A program made the translations under genes and the position numbers. From positions 124,001 to 188,000 of the forward strand of contig JAFUNR010000010.1 of assembly GCA_017472965.1 (NCBI GenBank): a stretch of 64,000 nucleotides of DNA, read 5' to 3'. Of this stretch, positions 17,608 to 25,569 are shown one piece after another. Within the stretch, counting starts at the first letter, position 1; each line of letters begins with the position of its first letter. The DNA is from Oscillospiraceae bacterium (lineage in GTDB: Bacteria > Bacillota > Clostridia > Oscillospirales > Ruminococcaceae). The notes beneath the pieces were generated by a model. The model did no database searches and was not told the origin of the DNA. It was given only the letters and a program-made list of their open reading frames with translations.

Positions 17608-17961
17608 ATGATCCTTTTTCTGGAATACCCTCCCTGCTCCACCTGCCAGAAAGCCAGGGCATGGCTGCAGCAGCATAATATCGTTTTCGAAAGCCGCCAT
17701 ATCAAGCTGCAGAACCCTACTCTGGAAGAGCTGCGTGAATGGCATTCCCGCAGCGGTCTGCCGCTGAAGCGTTTTTTCAATACCAGCGGTCTGCTTTACA
17801 AAGAGCTGCAGCTGAAAGATAAGCTGCCCGGCATGAATGAGGAGGAGCAGCTTGCGCTGCTTGCCACTGACGGTATGCTCGTCAAGCGGCCGATCCTTAT
17901 CACCGAAAAAGCCGTGATCCCCGGCTTTCGTGCCGCGGAATGGGAGACAGCACTGCGGTGA
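17608..17961 (+). CDS. ArsC/Spx-family thioredoxin-fold protein
   Basis: This 117-residue protein of the ArsC/Spx/YffB family has the thioredoxin-like N-terminal motif CSTC at residues 10-13. The typical central stretch GLPLKRFFNTSG and the late segment MLVKRPILI are also present. Arsenate reductases of this family use the first Cys with an Arg triad, Spx proteins bind RNA polymerase, and many relatives have no known role. No arsenic genes are nearby, so arsenate reduction is not supported by context. The start follows GGAAAGG. The gene is monocistronic with a strong terminator. Confidence 0.88.
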   Translation: MILFLEYPPCSTCQKARAWLQQHNIVFESRHIKLQNPTLEELREWHSRSGLPLKRFFNTSGLLYKELQLKDKLPGMNEEEQLALLATDGMLVKRPILITEKAVIPGFRAAEWETALR

Positions 17962-18016
17962 GTTTCCATTTCCTTCCGTAAAGTCTCCTTACTTTACGCA
18001 CTTATCAGATAAAGAA

Positions 18017-18066
18017 AACCAGGCCGGAAGCTGCATTTCACAGCACTTCCGACCCGGTTTTTTCTT
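18017..18066. terminator. Bidirectional terminator between convergent genes
   Basis: A long imperfect stem (CCGGAAG/CTTCCG core, flanked by AACC and GGTT) is followed by TTTTTTC on the plus strand. It serves the ArsC-like gene and possibly the esterase. Confidence 0.7.
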
Positions 18067-19029
18067 TTACTCATTGACAATGAACTGCATGCAGATATCG
18101 CCGCCTTCGCGGGGTACTTCGTGGGCGAAATCCGGATAGATCACCACTTCCTTTTCGCAGGTCAGGTGATTATACATGGCAAACTGTGTAGAAGGCGGGC
18201 AGATGTTATCCATCAGACCGGTATGCATCTGCAGCTTCGCCTTGATGTGCGGAGCAAGATGCACCAGATCGATGTAGCCCAGACGGGTGAATATTTCATC
18301 TTCATGGGTGTGGGTGGGATCGAAGTTGCGGAAGTAATCCTTAATGTCCGCGTAGGCGTTGACAGCAAGATCCATCTCCCATACGCGTTTGTAATCGCAC
18401 AGGAAGGGCACCATGGGAACAGCTTTGTACAGTGTGGGCGTCAGCGCTGCACAGGCGATGGTCAGTGCGCCGCCCTGCGAGCCTCCGGTGGCGGAAACGC
18501 GGGTCTCATCCACATAATCCAGCCCCATAACGATACGGGCCACAAGGGCTGTATCCAGATATACATTGCGATAGTATATCTTGTCGGGATCCGGCTCATC
18601 AATGCCGCGCATGATCAGACCGGACTGAGTGGAACCGCCCACACTGCCGCGATCCTCGGATTGCCCCCGCTGACCACGGGTATCCATAGCACACACCACA
18701 TAGCCCATGGAAGCCCAGCTCAGCTTTTCATTCCAGCTGCCGCAGTTGCCGCCGTAACCGTGGAACTGCAGCAGCGCCGGCGCAGGCTTTTCGATTTTTT
18801 CGGGACGGACAAAACGACAGTGCACACGGCTGCCGCCCACACCGGTGAACCACAGATCATAAAACAGATATCCGGGCACGCTGAAATCAGCCTTGACAAA
18901 TTCAGCCTGCGGATCGAGCTCATCCAGTTCGGCAAGAGCACGGGCCCAGTATTCATCATGGTCGGCCGGTCTGGGATTGATACCGGTATAGGTTTTGAGC
19001 TGTGCCAAGGGCATATCGAGCATCGGCAT
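18067..19029 (-). CDS. Acetyl xylan esterase / cephalosporin-C deacetylase family (AXE1)
   Basis: This 320-residue alpha/beta hydrolase of the AXE1 family removes acetyl groups from xylo-oligosaccharides and related sugars in the cytoplasm. HGYGGNCGSW marks the oxyanion region (about residue 90), GGSQGG carries the nucleophile Ser (about residue 180), an Asp lies in TGLMDNICPP, and the catalytic His is in DFAHEVP near the C-terminus. The RGQ tripeptide typical of the family is present in DTRGQRGQ. Length matches family members of about 320 residues. The start is ATG 19029 after AAGGAGG. No signal peptide is visible. Confidence 0.92.
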   Translation of the reverse strand: MPMLDMPLAQLKTYTGINPRPADHDEYWARALAELDELDPQAEFVKADFSVPGYLFYDLWFTGVGGSRVHCRFVRPEKIEKPAPALLQFHGYGGNCGSWNEKLSWASMGYVVCAMDTRGQRGQSEDRGSVGGSTQSGLIMRGIDEPDPDKIYYRNVYLDTALVARIVMGLDYVDETRVSATGGSQGGALTIACAALTPTLYKAVPMVPFLCDYKRVWEMDLAVNAYADIKDYFRNFDPTHTHEDEIFTRLGYIDLVHLAPHIKAKLQMHTGLMDNICPPSTQFAMYNHLTCEKEVVIYPDFAHEVPREGGDICMQFIVNE

Positions 19030-19082
19030 GGTAAAGTCCTCCTTCTTTCGACAGAATACCGAATATTCCATCTGTTGCGTCT

Positions 19083-19110
19083 ATTTTAACATATTATTAT
19101 AAAAATTCAA
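19083..19110 (-). promoter_or_regulatory. Promoter of the acetyl esterase
   Basis: On the minus strand, -35 TTGAAT (19105-19110) and -10 TAAAAT (19083-19088) with a 16-base spacer. Confidence 0.55.
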
Positions 19111-19118
19111 GAAAAATC

Positions 19119-19147
19119 TTGACACACCCTGTCCGGCATGGTATGAT
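19119..19147 (+). promoter_or_regulatory. Promoter of the lysine riboswitch transcript
   Basis: -35 TTGACA (19119-19124), a 17-base spacer and -10 TATGAT (19142-19147). Confidence 0.8.
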
Positions 19148-19216
19148 ACCTGCGTTCCATGCGGTAACCACGGGGTTTCCGCATATTTTTCCGGTTAAAA
19201 ATCAAATACGATCCAT

Positions 19217-19386
19217 GGAATGATGGAGGAGCGGCGAGCCACAAGTATCCCTTGCAGGAATGGCATCTCAAAGGGTGAACAGGGCCGCTGCCGAAGCAAA
19301 CAGGGCGTGCCATCGACCTGTTCGCTGGGGCGGTGCAGCAGATGCACCGCACTGTCACAAGTAATTGTGGAGAGCTGTCATCTCGA
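19217..19386 (+). promoter_or_regulatory. Lysine riboswitch (L box)
   Basis: The leader carries the conserved L-box blocks in order: GGAGGAGCGGCGAG, ACAAGTATCCC, AAAGGGTGAA, the core GCTGCCGAAGCAAAC, GCTGGGGCGGTGCA with its returning arm TGCACCGCACTGTCAC, and the closing GTGGAGAGCTGTCATC. A terminator follows at 19418. Lysine binding should favour termination, so the transporter gene downstream is expressed when lysine is scarce. Boundaries are approximate. Confidence 0.9.
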
Positions 19387-19417
19387 TTCACGAAGGCACA
19401 GTAAGCTGTGCTCTCTG

Positions 19418-19464
19418 ACACGAAACGACAAGCCGTGCCTGTGTTTCGTGTTTTTTCTTTTTCC
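19418..19464 (+). terminator. Riboswitch-controlled terminator
   Basis: The stem CACGAAAC (19419-19426)/GTTTCGTG (19443-19450) is followed by TTTTTTCTTTTTCC. It lies between the lysine aptamer and the transporter start codon. Confidence 0.85.
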
Positions 19465-19494
19465 GGAGATTATTTTGAGAAAGGAATTGCAAAC

Positions 19495-21030
19495 ATGGAA
19501 GTTTACGCAACATTCTGGTCTTTGCTTCCCCCGGTGATCGCCATTGCGCTGGCGCTCATCACAAAGGAGGTCTACTCCTCTCTGTTTATCGGCATTGTCT
19601 CCGGCGCACTGCTGTACAGCGGCTTTGATATCGTTGCCGCCTTTGAGCACATCTTTTTCGGTCAGGCCGAAATCGATGGCGAAACCGTCATTTACGGTCT
19701 GATCCCGCAGATCTCCGACGGTTGGAACGCCGGTATTCTGGTATTCCTCGTGGTTCTGGGCGGCATGGTCGTGCTGATGAACCGCGCCGGCGGCTCTGCT
19801 GCATTCGGCCGCTGGGCCATCACCCATGTCAAGACCAAGGCCGGCGCGCAGCTGGCCTGCGTTGTGCTGGGTGTGCTGATTTTCATCGACGACTACTTCA
19901 ACTGCCTGACCGTGGGCAGCGTCATGCGTCCTCTGACCGATAAGCACGGGATCAGCCGCGAAAAGCTCGCCTATCTGATCGATGCCACCGCCGCACCGAT
20001 ATGCATTATTGCTCCCATCTCCAGCTGGGCCGCCGCCGTTACCGGCTTTGTGGACGGTGTAGATGGCCTGACTCTCTTTATCCGCGCCATCCCCTACAAC
20101 CTGTATGCTCTGCTGACCATCGCCATGATGCTTATGCTGGCGGTGATGAACTTTGATTTCGGCCCCATGGATCTGGCCGAGCGCGCCGCCCGTGCAGGTG
20201 CTGTGATCGATGAAAACGATGCGGAAGAAGCCAAAGCCAACCCCAAGGGCCGCGTGATCCATCTGGTGCTGCCCATTCTGCTGCTGATCGTTTTCTGTGT
20301 CATCGGCATGATCTATACCGGCGGCTTCTTTGAAGGCACAAGCTTCGTTGATGCTTTCTCCGGTTCCGATGCCTCTGTCGGTCTGGTTTACGGATCCGTC
20401 ATCGCCATGATCCTGACCATGATCTTCTACATGATCACCCGTGTACTGAGTTTCAAGGATTGCATGAGCAGCATCCCCGAGGGTTTCAAATCCATGGTTC
20501 CCGCCATTCTGATCCTTGCCTTTGCATGGACCCTGAAGGGTATGACCGACAGTCTGGGTGCCCGCGATTTCGTCGCTGCCCTTGTGAAGGAATCCGCCAC
20601 CGGCGTACTTGCACTGATCCCTGCCGTTTTCTTCCTTGTAGCCTGCTTCATGGCCTTTGCCACCGGCACAAGCTGGGGAACCTTCGGCATCCTGATCCCC
20701 ATCGCGGTGGACGCATTCAATGCCAACATGAACAATGAGCTGATGATCATCGCCATCTCCGCCTGCATGGCCGGCGCTGTCTGCGGTGATCACTGCTCGC
20801 CCATCTCCGATACCACCATCATGGCTTCCGCCGGCGCCAAGTGCGAACACATCAGACATGTTTCCACTCAGCTGCCCTACGCTCTGACGATGGCGGGGAT
20901 CTCGCTGGCAGGTTATCTGCTGGCAGGCTTTGTGCAGAATGCATGGATCGTGCTGCCCGTGATGCTGGCCGTGACCTTCGGCGTGCTGGTTGTCATCCGT
21001 TCCGTGCGCAGCAGAAAATCTGCCGAATAA
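19495..21030 (+). CDS. lysW: NhaC-superfamily transporter, predicted lysine uptake protein
   Basis: This 511-residue integral membrane protein has about 12 hydrophobic segments and NhaC/MleN antiporter features such as LIFIDDYFNCLTVG (paired Asp in a helix), TAAPICIIAPISSW and ATGTSWGTFGILIP. Its sequence alone would be called a Na+/H+ antiporter. However, a lysine riboswitch sits directly upstream, and NhaC-like proteins under L-box control have been predicted to import lysine (LysW). The start is ATG 19495 after AAAGGA; the longer in-frame extension runs back into the riboswitch terminator. Substrate is inferred from regulation. Confidence 0.85.
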   Translation: MEVYATFWSLLPPVIAIALALITKEVYSSLFIGIVSGALLYSGFDIVAAFEHIFFGQAEIDGETVIYGLIPQISDGWNAGILVFLVVLGGMVVLMNRAGGSAAFGRWAITHVKTKAGAQLACVVLGVLIFIDDYFNCLTVGSVMRPLTDKHGISREKLAYLIDATAAPICIIAPISSWAAAVTGFVDGVDGLTLFIRAIPYNLYALLTIAMMLMLAVMNFDFGPMDLAERAARAGAVIDENDAEEAKANPKGRVIHLVLPILLLIVFCVIGMIYTGGFFEGTSFVDAFSGSDASVGLVYGSVIAMILTMIFYMITRVLSFKDCMSSIPEGFKSMVPAILILAFAWTLKGMTDSLGARDFVAALVKESATGVLALIPAVFFLVACFMAFATGTSWGTFGILIPIAVDAFNANMNNELMIIAISACMAGAVCGDHCSPISDTTIMASAGAKCEHIRHVSTQLPYALTMAGISLAGYLLAGFVQNAWIVLPVMLAVTFGVLVVIRSVRSRKSAE

Positions 21031-21047
21031 AACGCTCTTTCCTTTTT

Positions 21048-21082
21048 GGAGCCGCCGGGCTTTTCGGCGGCTCCTCTTTTTT
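21048..21082 (+). terminator. Terminator after the lysine transporter
   Basis: The perfect stem GGAGCCGCCG/CGGCGGCTCC has a seven-base loop and is followed by TCTTTTTT. Confidence 0.88.
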
Positions 21083-21111
21083 CGAAAATTTTTCGTTTTC
21101 CATCGAAACGC

Positions 21112-21140
21112 TTGACCGCATATTCCGGAACTGGTATTGT
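21112..21140 (+). promoter_or_regulatory. Promoter of the GH28-like gene
   Basis: -35 TTGACC (21112-21117), a 17-base spacer and -10 TATTGT (21135-21140). Confidence 0.6.
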
Positions 21141-21206
21141 AGTAATGTATAAAGAGCTTTTTCGGCTCAACGCAGCTTGCAGCCGAAGGTAAAACGGGAG
21201 GATATT

Positions 21207-22331
21207 ATGAATTTTTTGAAAAACGGCTCGGAATACATTCAAAGCATGATCGCAGCCGCCTGCGAACAGGGCACCCGACAGATCACTGTGACCGGCAAAT
21301 ACGAGATCGAATCGCCCATCCGGCTTCCCTCGGATTTTACTCTTTTACTGGAAAACTGCCACCTGCGCATGGCTGATGGCAGCTTCTGCAATATGATCAT
21401 CAATGAGCACTGCCGCACCCCCGAGGGCCAAACCGCGGAGGGTACCGACCGCAACATCCGCATCCTCGGCACAGGACGGGTCATTCTTGACGGCGGCGAG
21501 TACAACGGACTTTCGGAGCGCAATTCGTTGAAGGAAGGCCGCCCCCATATCAGTCACAACAACCTGATCCTTTTTACCAATGTGGACGGCTTTGACATCC
21601 GCGGGCTGCATCTGTGCCGCCAGCGCTGGTGGGCCATGAACTTCATTTTCTGCCGCAACGGCAGCATCCGGGATATCGATTTCCGTGCCGACAGCCGCTG
21701 GATCGACAGTGAGGGCATCACCCACGATACGCTCGGCACACGCGCACACGGAGCCGCGGAAAAAGCGAATGTCGACTATGAAGGTATTATCATCAAAAAC
21801 GCTGACGGCATCGACCTGCGCAGCGGCTGCCACGATATCCTGATCGAAAACATCACCGGTTTCACCGAAGACGATACCGTTGCGCTGACCGGTCTGCACG
21901 GCATGATGGAGCAGATGTTCGAGGTGCCGGGGCTCGATCCCGACATCCACAATGTCATCATCCGCAATGTTATGTCAAGCGCTTTCTGCGCCAACATCCG
22001 GCTGCTGAACCAAAGCGGCATCCGGCTTTACAACATCCTGATCGATGGTATGATGGATACCTCCGCCAACAGCCCCTATATGGAACGCGGCGGCAGCGGC
22101 ATCCGCATCGGCGACAATCACCTGTACGGTACACGCCATGCCACACCGGACGAAACCTTCAACATCACCGTGCGCAATGTGTACAGCCGCGCGGGTGCGG
22201 TGATGCGCCTTGCCGGAGCTATGCGCGACTGTCTGTTTGAGAATATCCGTTCCTTTGACGAGGGCGACGGTGCGGTCATGCTGCTCGAAAATAACGCAAG
22301 TGTGGATATCACCCCCTTCTTCCGCAACTGA
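21207..22331 (+). CDS. GH28-like right-handed beta-helix protein (polygalacturonase family)
   Basis: This 374-residue parallel beta-helix protein is without a signal peptide. GH28-type landmarks are visible: KNADGIDLRSGCHDIL corresponds to the NTDGID region, and FTEDDTVAL to the paired-Asp GDDxIAL motif that holds the catalytic acids. Repeated N-x-x-I-R-N-V rungs (for example NVIIRNVMSSAF and NITVRNVYSR) follow. A cytoplasmic location suggests action on imported pectic or other uronic oligosaccharides. The start is ATG 21207 after GGAGG. It is not in an operon with a transporter; substrate cannot be fixed from sequence. Confidence 0.78.
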   Translation: MNFLKNGSEYIQSMIAAACEQGTRQITVTGKYEIESPIRLPSDFTLLLENCHLRMADGSFCNMIINEHCRTPEGQTAEGTDRNIRILGTGRVILDGGEYNGLSERNSLKEGRPHISHNNLILFTNVDGFDIRGLHLCRQRWWAMNFIFCRNGSIRDIDFRADSRWIDSEGITHDTLGTRAHGAAEKANVDYEGIIIKNADGIDLRSGCHDILIENITGFTEDDTVALTGLHGMMEQMFEVPGLDPDIHNVIIRNVMSSAFCANIRLLNQSGIRLYNILIDGMMDTSANSPYMERGGSGIRIGDNHLYGTRHATPDETFNITVRNVYSRAGAVMRLAGAMRDCLFENIRSFDEGDGAVMLLENNASVDITPFFRN

Positions 22332-22676
22332 AAACATTTGATATTCGGACAAAAAGGAACTTCCATGGGCTAAAATCGACACGCAGCACCAAAGGCCGTA
22401 CCGTGGCAGCTGCATGGAAACTGTTTTATGTACAAGGAGCCGAGAGCGCCGACATCAGCCGCTATCTGCTGATAGATCTGCCCTGCGTGGCGTATTTCAC
22501 CGGTCTGGCCACCGCCGCGATATCAGATTCCATATACCTCTATGCCAAATCAGCATTTCCGTCGACACAAGGATCGTGCTATACTTTTTCCTGTAAGGCG
22601 GCTGCAGCCAGAATGCCGTCTTATGCGTATTCTCCAACGCAAAACCTTTTTTGTCTTTCTCCATTATAAAAGGAAA
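22332..22676. other. Long intergenic stretch, no convincing gene
   Basis: About 345 bases after the GH28-like stop contain no reading frame with a ribosome site and family signature. One 88-codon frame (22403-22669) is open, but I recognise nothing in its translation and it ends in low-complexity sequence. A -10-like TATACT at 22580-22585 lacks a good -35. The stretch may be a 3' untranslated region, a decayed gene or a small RNA locus ending at the terminator at 22677. Confidence 0.5.
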
Positions 22677-22724
22677 CCGGGTACTGTGCTTTCATGTGCA
22701 GTGCCCGGATTTTCTTTTCATCTT
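22677..22724 (+). terminator. Strong intrinsic terminator in intergenic region
   Basis: CCGGGTACTGTGC pairs with GTGCAGTGCCCGG (22677-22708, 13 positions including G-T pairs) and is followed by ATTTTCTTTTC. It lies 345 bases beyond the GH28-like gene, with no recognised gene between. Confidence 0.75.
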
Positions 22725-22771
22725 TGTAATATATCACAAATATTCACACAGAAATACTGCAATTCTGCCCA

Positions 22772-22816
22772 TTGACGAATCAACCGTTTTGTGATATATC
22801 GATTTTGATATATCAC
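22772..22816 (+). promoter_or_regulatory. adhE promoter with overlapping palindromic operator
   Basis: -35 TTGACG (22772-22777), a 17-base spacer and -10 TATATC (22795-22800). The -10 lies inside a perfect inverted repeat, GTGATATATC (22791-22800) and GATATATCAC (22807-22816), separated by six bases. A protein bound there would block RNA polymerase. The cognate regulator is unknown. Confidence 0.6.
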
Positions 22817-22851
22817 TATCAGTATTTGGCATTTCCCTTTTCGGGTTTTGT

Positions 22852-22869
22852 TTGTTAAAATATTAACAT
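22852..22869 (+). promoter_or_regulatory. Rex operator upstream of adhE
   Basis: The site TTGTTAAAATATTAACAT matches the Rex consensus TTGTTAA-N4-TTAACAA in 13 of its 14 fixed positions, with correct symmetry and spacing. It lies 38 bases before the adhE start codon and downstream of the -10 element, where a roadblock or start-site occlusion is possible. Confidence 0.82.
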
Positions 22870-22907
22870 ACCAATCAAACAAAACCTACACGAAAAGGAG
22901 CTCACCA

Positions 22908-25529
22908 ATGGAACAGAATCTGAACCGTCCTCTGGTCGACAGCGTGGAAAGCCTGAACGAGGCGATCGCGCGTCTGCGCAAAGCGCAGCAGATCTTCGCC
23001 ACCTATACGCAGGAGCAGGTGGACGCCATTTTCCGCGCTGCCGCTCTGGCTGCCAACCGCCAGCGCATCGCACTGGCAAAGATGGCCGTTGCCGAGACCG
23101 GCATGGGTGTTGTGGAAGACAAGGTCATCAAAAACCACTACGCCGCCGAATATATTTATAACTATTATAAAGATGTCAAGACCTGCGGCATCATTAAAGA
23201 GGATAAGGTAATGGGAACCATGACGATCGCCGAGCCCATCGGCGTGATCGCGGCGGTCATCCCCACCACAAACCCCACCTCCACCGCCATTTTCAAAACT
23301 CTGCTGGCGCTGAAGACCCGCAACGGTATTCTGATCAGCCCGCATCCCCGTGCAAAGAACTGCACCGCCGCCGCTGCACGCACGGTTCTGGAGGCAGCTG
23401 TCGCTGCCGGTGCACCCGCCGGTATCATCGACTGGATCGATGTGCCCAGCCTGGATATGACCAACACTCTGATGAAGGAAGCAGACATCATTCTGGCCAC
23501 CGGCGGCCCCGGCATGGTCAAATCCGCTTACTCCAGCGGTAAACCCGCACTGGGTGTCGGCGCAGGCAATGTGCCCGCCATCATCACCGAAACCGCGGAT
23601 ATCAAGCTGGCTGTCAACTCCATCATCCACTCCAAGACCTTTGATAACGGCATGATCTGTGCTTCCGAGCAATCCGTCATCGTTATGGATAAGGTTTACG
23701 ATGCTGTCCGCGCCGAGTTTGCCGCCCGCGGCTGCTTCTTCCTCGATCCCGCCCAGACAGAGAAGGTCCGCAAGACCATCATCATCAACGGCTCTCTGAA
23801 TGCCCGCATCGTCGGTCAGAAGCCGGTCACCATTGCCAAGCTGGCCGGAGTCACCGTGCCCGAAAACACCAAGATCCTGATCGGCGAGGTGGAGAGCGCC
23901 GAGGTCAGCGAGGAATTCGCCCACGAGAAGCTCTCCCCCGTTCTGGCCATGTACCGTGCATCCAGCTTTGAGGATGCGCTGGATAAGGCCGATCAGATGG
24001 TCAAAGACGGCGGCTACGGCCACACCTCCAGCATCTATCTGGATACCATCACTGACCGTGAGCGGCTGAACGCCTTCTCTGCCCGCATGAAAACCTGCCG
24101 TATCGTGGTGAACACACCGTCCACCTTCGGCGGTCTGGGCGACCTGTACAACTTTGATACCGTCCCCTCTCTGACCCTGGGCTGCGGTTCCTGGGGCGGC
24201 AACAGCACCTCGGAGAACGTGGGCTGCAAACACCTGCTGAACTATAAAGTAGTCGCTGAGAGGAGAGAAAATATGCTTTGGTTCCGTGCCCCTGAAAAGG
24301 TTTACATCAAGAAAGGCTGCCTGAATGTCGCTCTGGACGAACTGCGCACCGTTCTGGGCAAGAAAAAAGTCTTCCTTGTCACCGATAATTTCCTGTATAC
24401 CAACGGCTACACCAAGCCCATCACCGACAAGCTGGATGCCATGGGCATTCTGCATACCACCTTCTCCAATGTGGAGCCGGATCCCACGCTGGCCTGCGCC
24501 AAGGAGGGCGCCGCACAGATGACTGCCTTCCAGCCGGACTGCATCATCGCTCTGGGCGGCGGCTCTGCCATGGATGCCGCCAAGATCATGTGGGTGATGT
24601 ACGAGCATCCCGAGGTGGACTTCATGGATATGGCCATGCGTTTTGTGGATATCCGCAAGCGTATCTACACCTTCCCCAAGATGGGAGAAAAGGCCTATTT
24701 CATTGCTATTCCCACCTCTGCCGGCACCGGCAGTGAGGTCACCCCCTTCGCCGTTATCACCGATCAGGATACCGGTGTCAAATATCCGCTGGCCGATTAT
24801 GAGCTGATGCCCAACATGGCTATTGTGGATGCGGATTTCCACATGACCGCTCCCAAGGGTCTGACCAGTGCTTCCGGTATCGATGCCGTCTCCCATGCAC
24901 TGGAAGCCTACGCCTCCGTGATGGCCACCGATTACACCGACAGCCTTGCTCTGCGCAGCCTGAAGATGATCTTTGAGTACCTGCCCCGCGCTTATGACAA
25001 CGGTGCCAACGATCCCGTTGCCCGCGAGAAAATGGCCAACGCCGCCACCATGGCCGGTATGTCCTTTGCCAACGCTTTTCTGGGTGTATGTCATTCCATG
25101 GCACATAAGCTGGGTGCCTTCCATCACCTGCCCCACGGCGTTGCCAACGCACTGATGCTTGACGAGGTACTGCGATTCAATGCCTCTGAAGTTCCCACCA
25201 AGATGGGCACCTTCTCCCAGTACGATCACCCCCATACGCTGGCCCGTTATGCCGAGGTCGCCGATTATCTGGGTGTCAGGGGTGAAAACGATGAGGCCAA
25301 GCTGGAGGGTCTGATCGCCCTGTTTGACGAGCTGAAGAAAAAGGTCGGCATCAAGAGCTGCATCCGTGACTACGGTGTGGATGAGCAGGTCTTCCTGGAA
25401 AATCTGGACGAGATGGTGGAGCAGGCCTTTGACGACCAGTGCACCGGCGCCAACCCCCGTTACCCGCTGATGAGCGAGATCCGTCAGATGTATCTGAACG
25501 CCTATTACGGCACCCACGAGACCGTGTGA
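22908..25529 (+). CDS. adhE: Bifunctional acetaldehyde-CoA/alcohol dehydrogenase
   Basis: This 873-residue fusion enzyme converts acetyl-CoA to acetaldehyde and then ethanol, consuming two NADH. The N-terminal aldehyde dehydrogenase half (residues 1-440) shows IPTTNPTSTAIFK and the catalytic Cys in NGMICASEQS. The C-terminal iron-dependent alcohol dehydrogenase half (about 460-873) shows GGGSAMDAAK, the PTSAGTGSEVTPFAV loop and iron-binding histidines in CHSMAHKLGAFHHLPHG. AdhE normally forms long filaments (spirosomes). The start is ATG 22908 after AAAGGAG. A Rex box and a second palindrome precede it, so NADH-dependent control is likely. Confidence 0.97.
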   Translation: MEQNLNRPLVDSVESLNEAIARLRKAQQIFATYTQEQVDAIFRAAALAANRQRIALAKMAVAETGMGVVEDKVIKNHYAAEYIYNYYKDVKTCGIIKEDKVMGTMTIAEPIGVIAAVIPTTNPTSTAIFKTLLALKTRNGILISPHPRAKNCTAAAARTVLEAAVAAGAPAGIIDWIDVPSLDMTNTLMKEADIILATGGPGMVKSAYSSGKPALGVGAGNVPAIITETADIKLAVNSIIHSKTFDNGMICASEQSVIVMDKVYDAVRAEFAARGCFFLDPAQTEKVRKTIIINGSLNARIVGQKPVTIAKLAGVTVPENTKILIGEVESAEVSEEFAHEKLSPVLAMYRASSFEDALDKADQMVKDGGYGHTSSIYLDTITDRERLNAFSARMKTCRIVVNTPSTFGGLGDLYNFDTVPSLTLGCGSWGGNSTSENVGCKHLLNYKVVAERRENMLWFRAPEKVYIKKGCLNVALDELRTVLGKKKVFLVTDNFLYTNGYTKPITDKLDAMGILHTTFSNVEPDPTLACAKEGAAQMTAFQPDCIIALGGGSAMDAAKIMWVMYEHPEVDFMDMAMRFVDIRKRIYTFPKMGEKAYFIAIPTSAGTGSEVTPFAVITDQDTGVKYPLADYELMPNMAIVDADFHMTAPKGLTSASGIDAVSHALEAYASVMATDYTDSLALRSLKMIFEYLPRAYDNGANDPVAREKMANAATMAGMSFANAFLGVCHSMAHKLGAFHHLPHGVANALMLDEVLRFNASEVPTKMGTFSQYDHPHTLARYAEVADYLGVRGENDEAKLEGLIALFDELKKKVGIKSCIRDYGVDEQVFLENLDEMVEQAFDDQCTGANPRYPLMSEIRQMYLNAYYGTHETV

Positions 25530-25569
25530 CCGCCGCTGAATAAAGAAAGTAAGAAAGGAAAACTGACTT

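Noticed and set aside
22403-22669. 88-codon frame after the GH28-like gene
   Set aside because: No ribosome site, no recognised family and low-complexity C-terminus; kept only as an intergenic note.
22725-22738. cre-like site TGTAATATATCACA before adhE
   Set aside because: The outer positions fit a catabolite-responsive element, but the central CG is replaced by AT, which normally abolishes CcpA binding.
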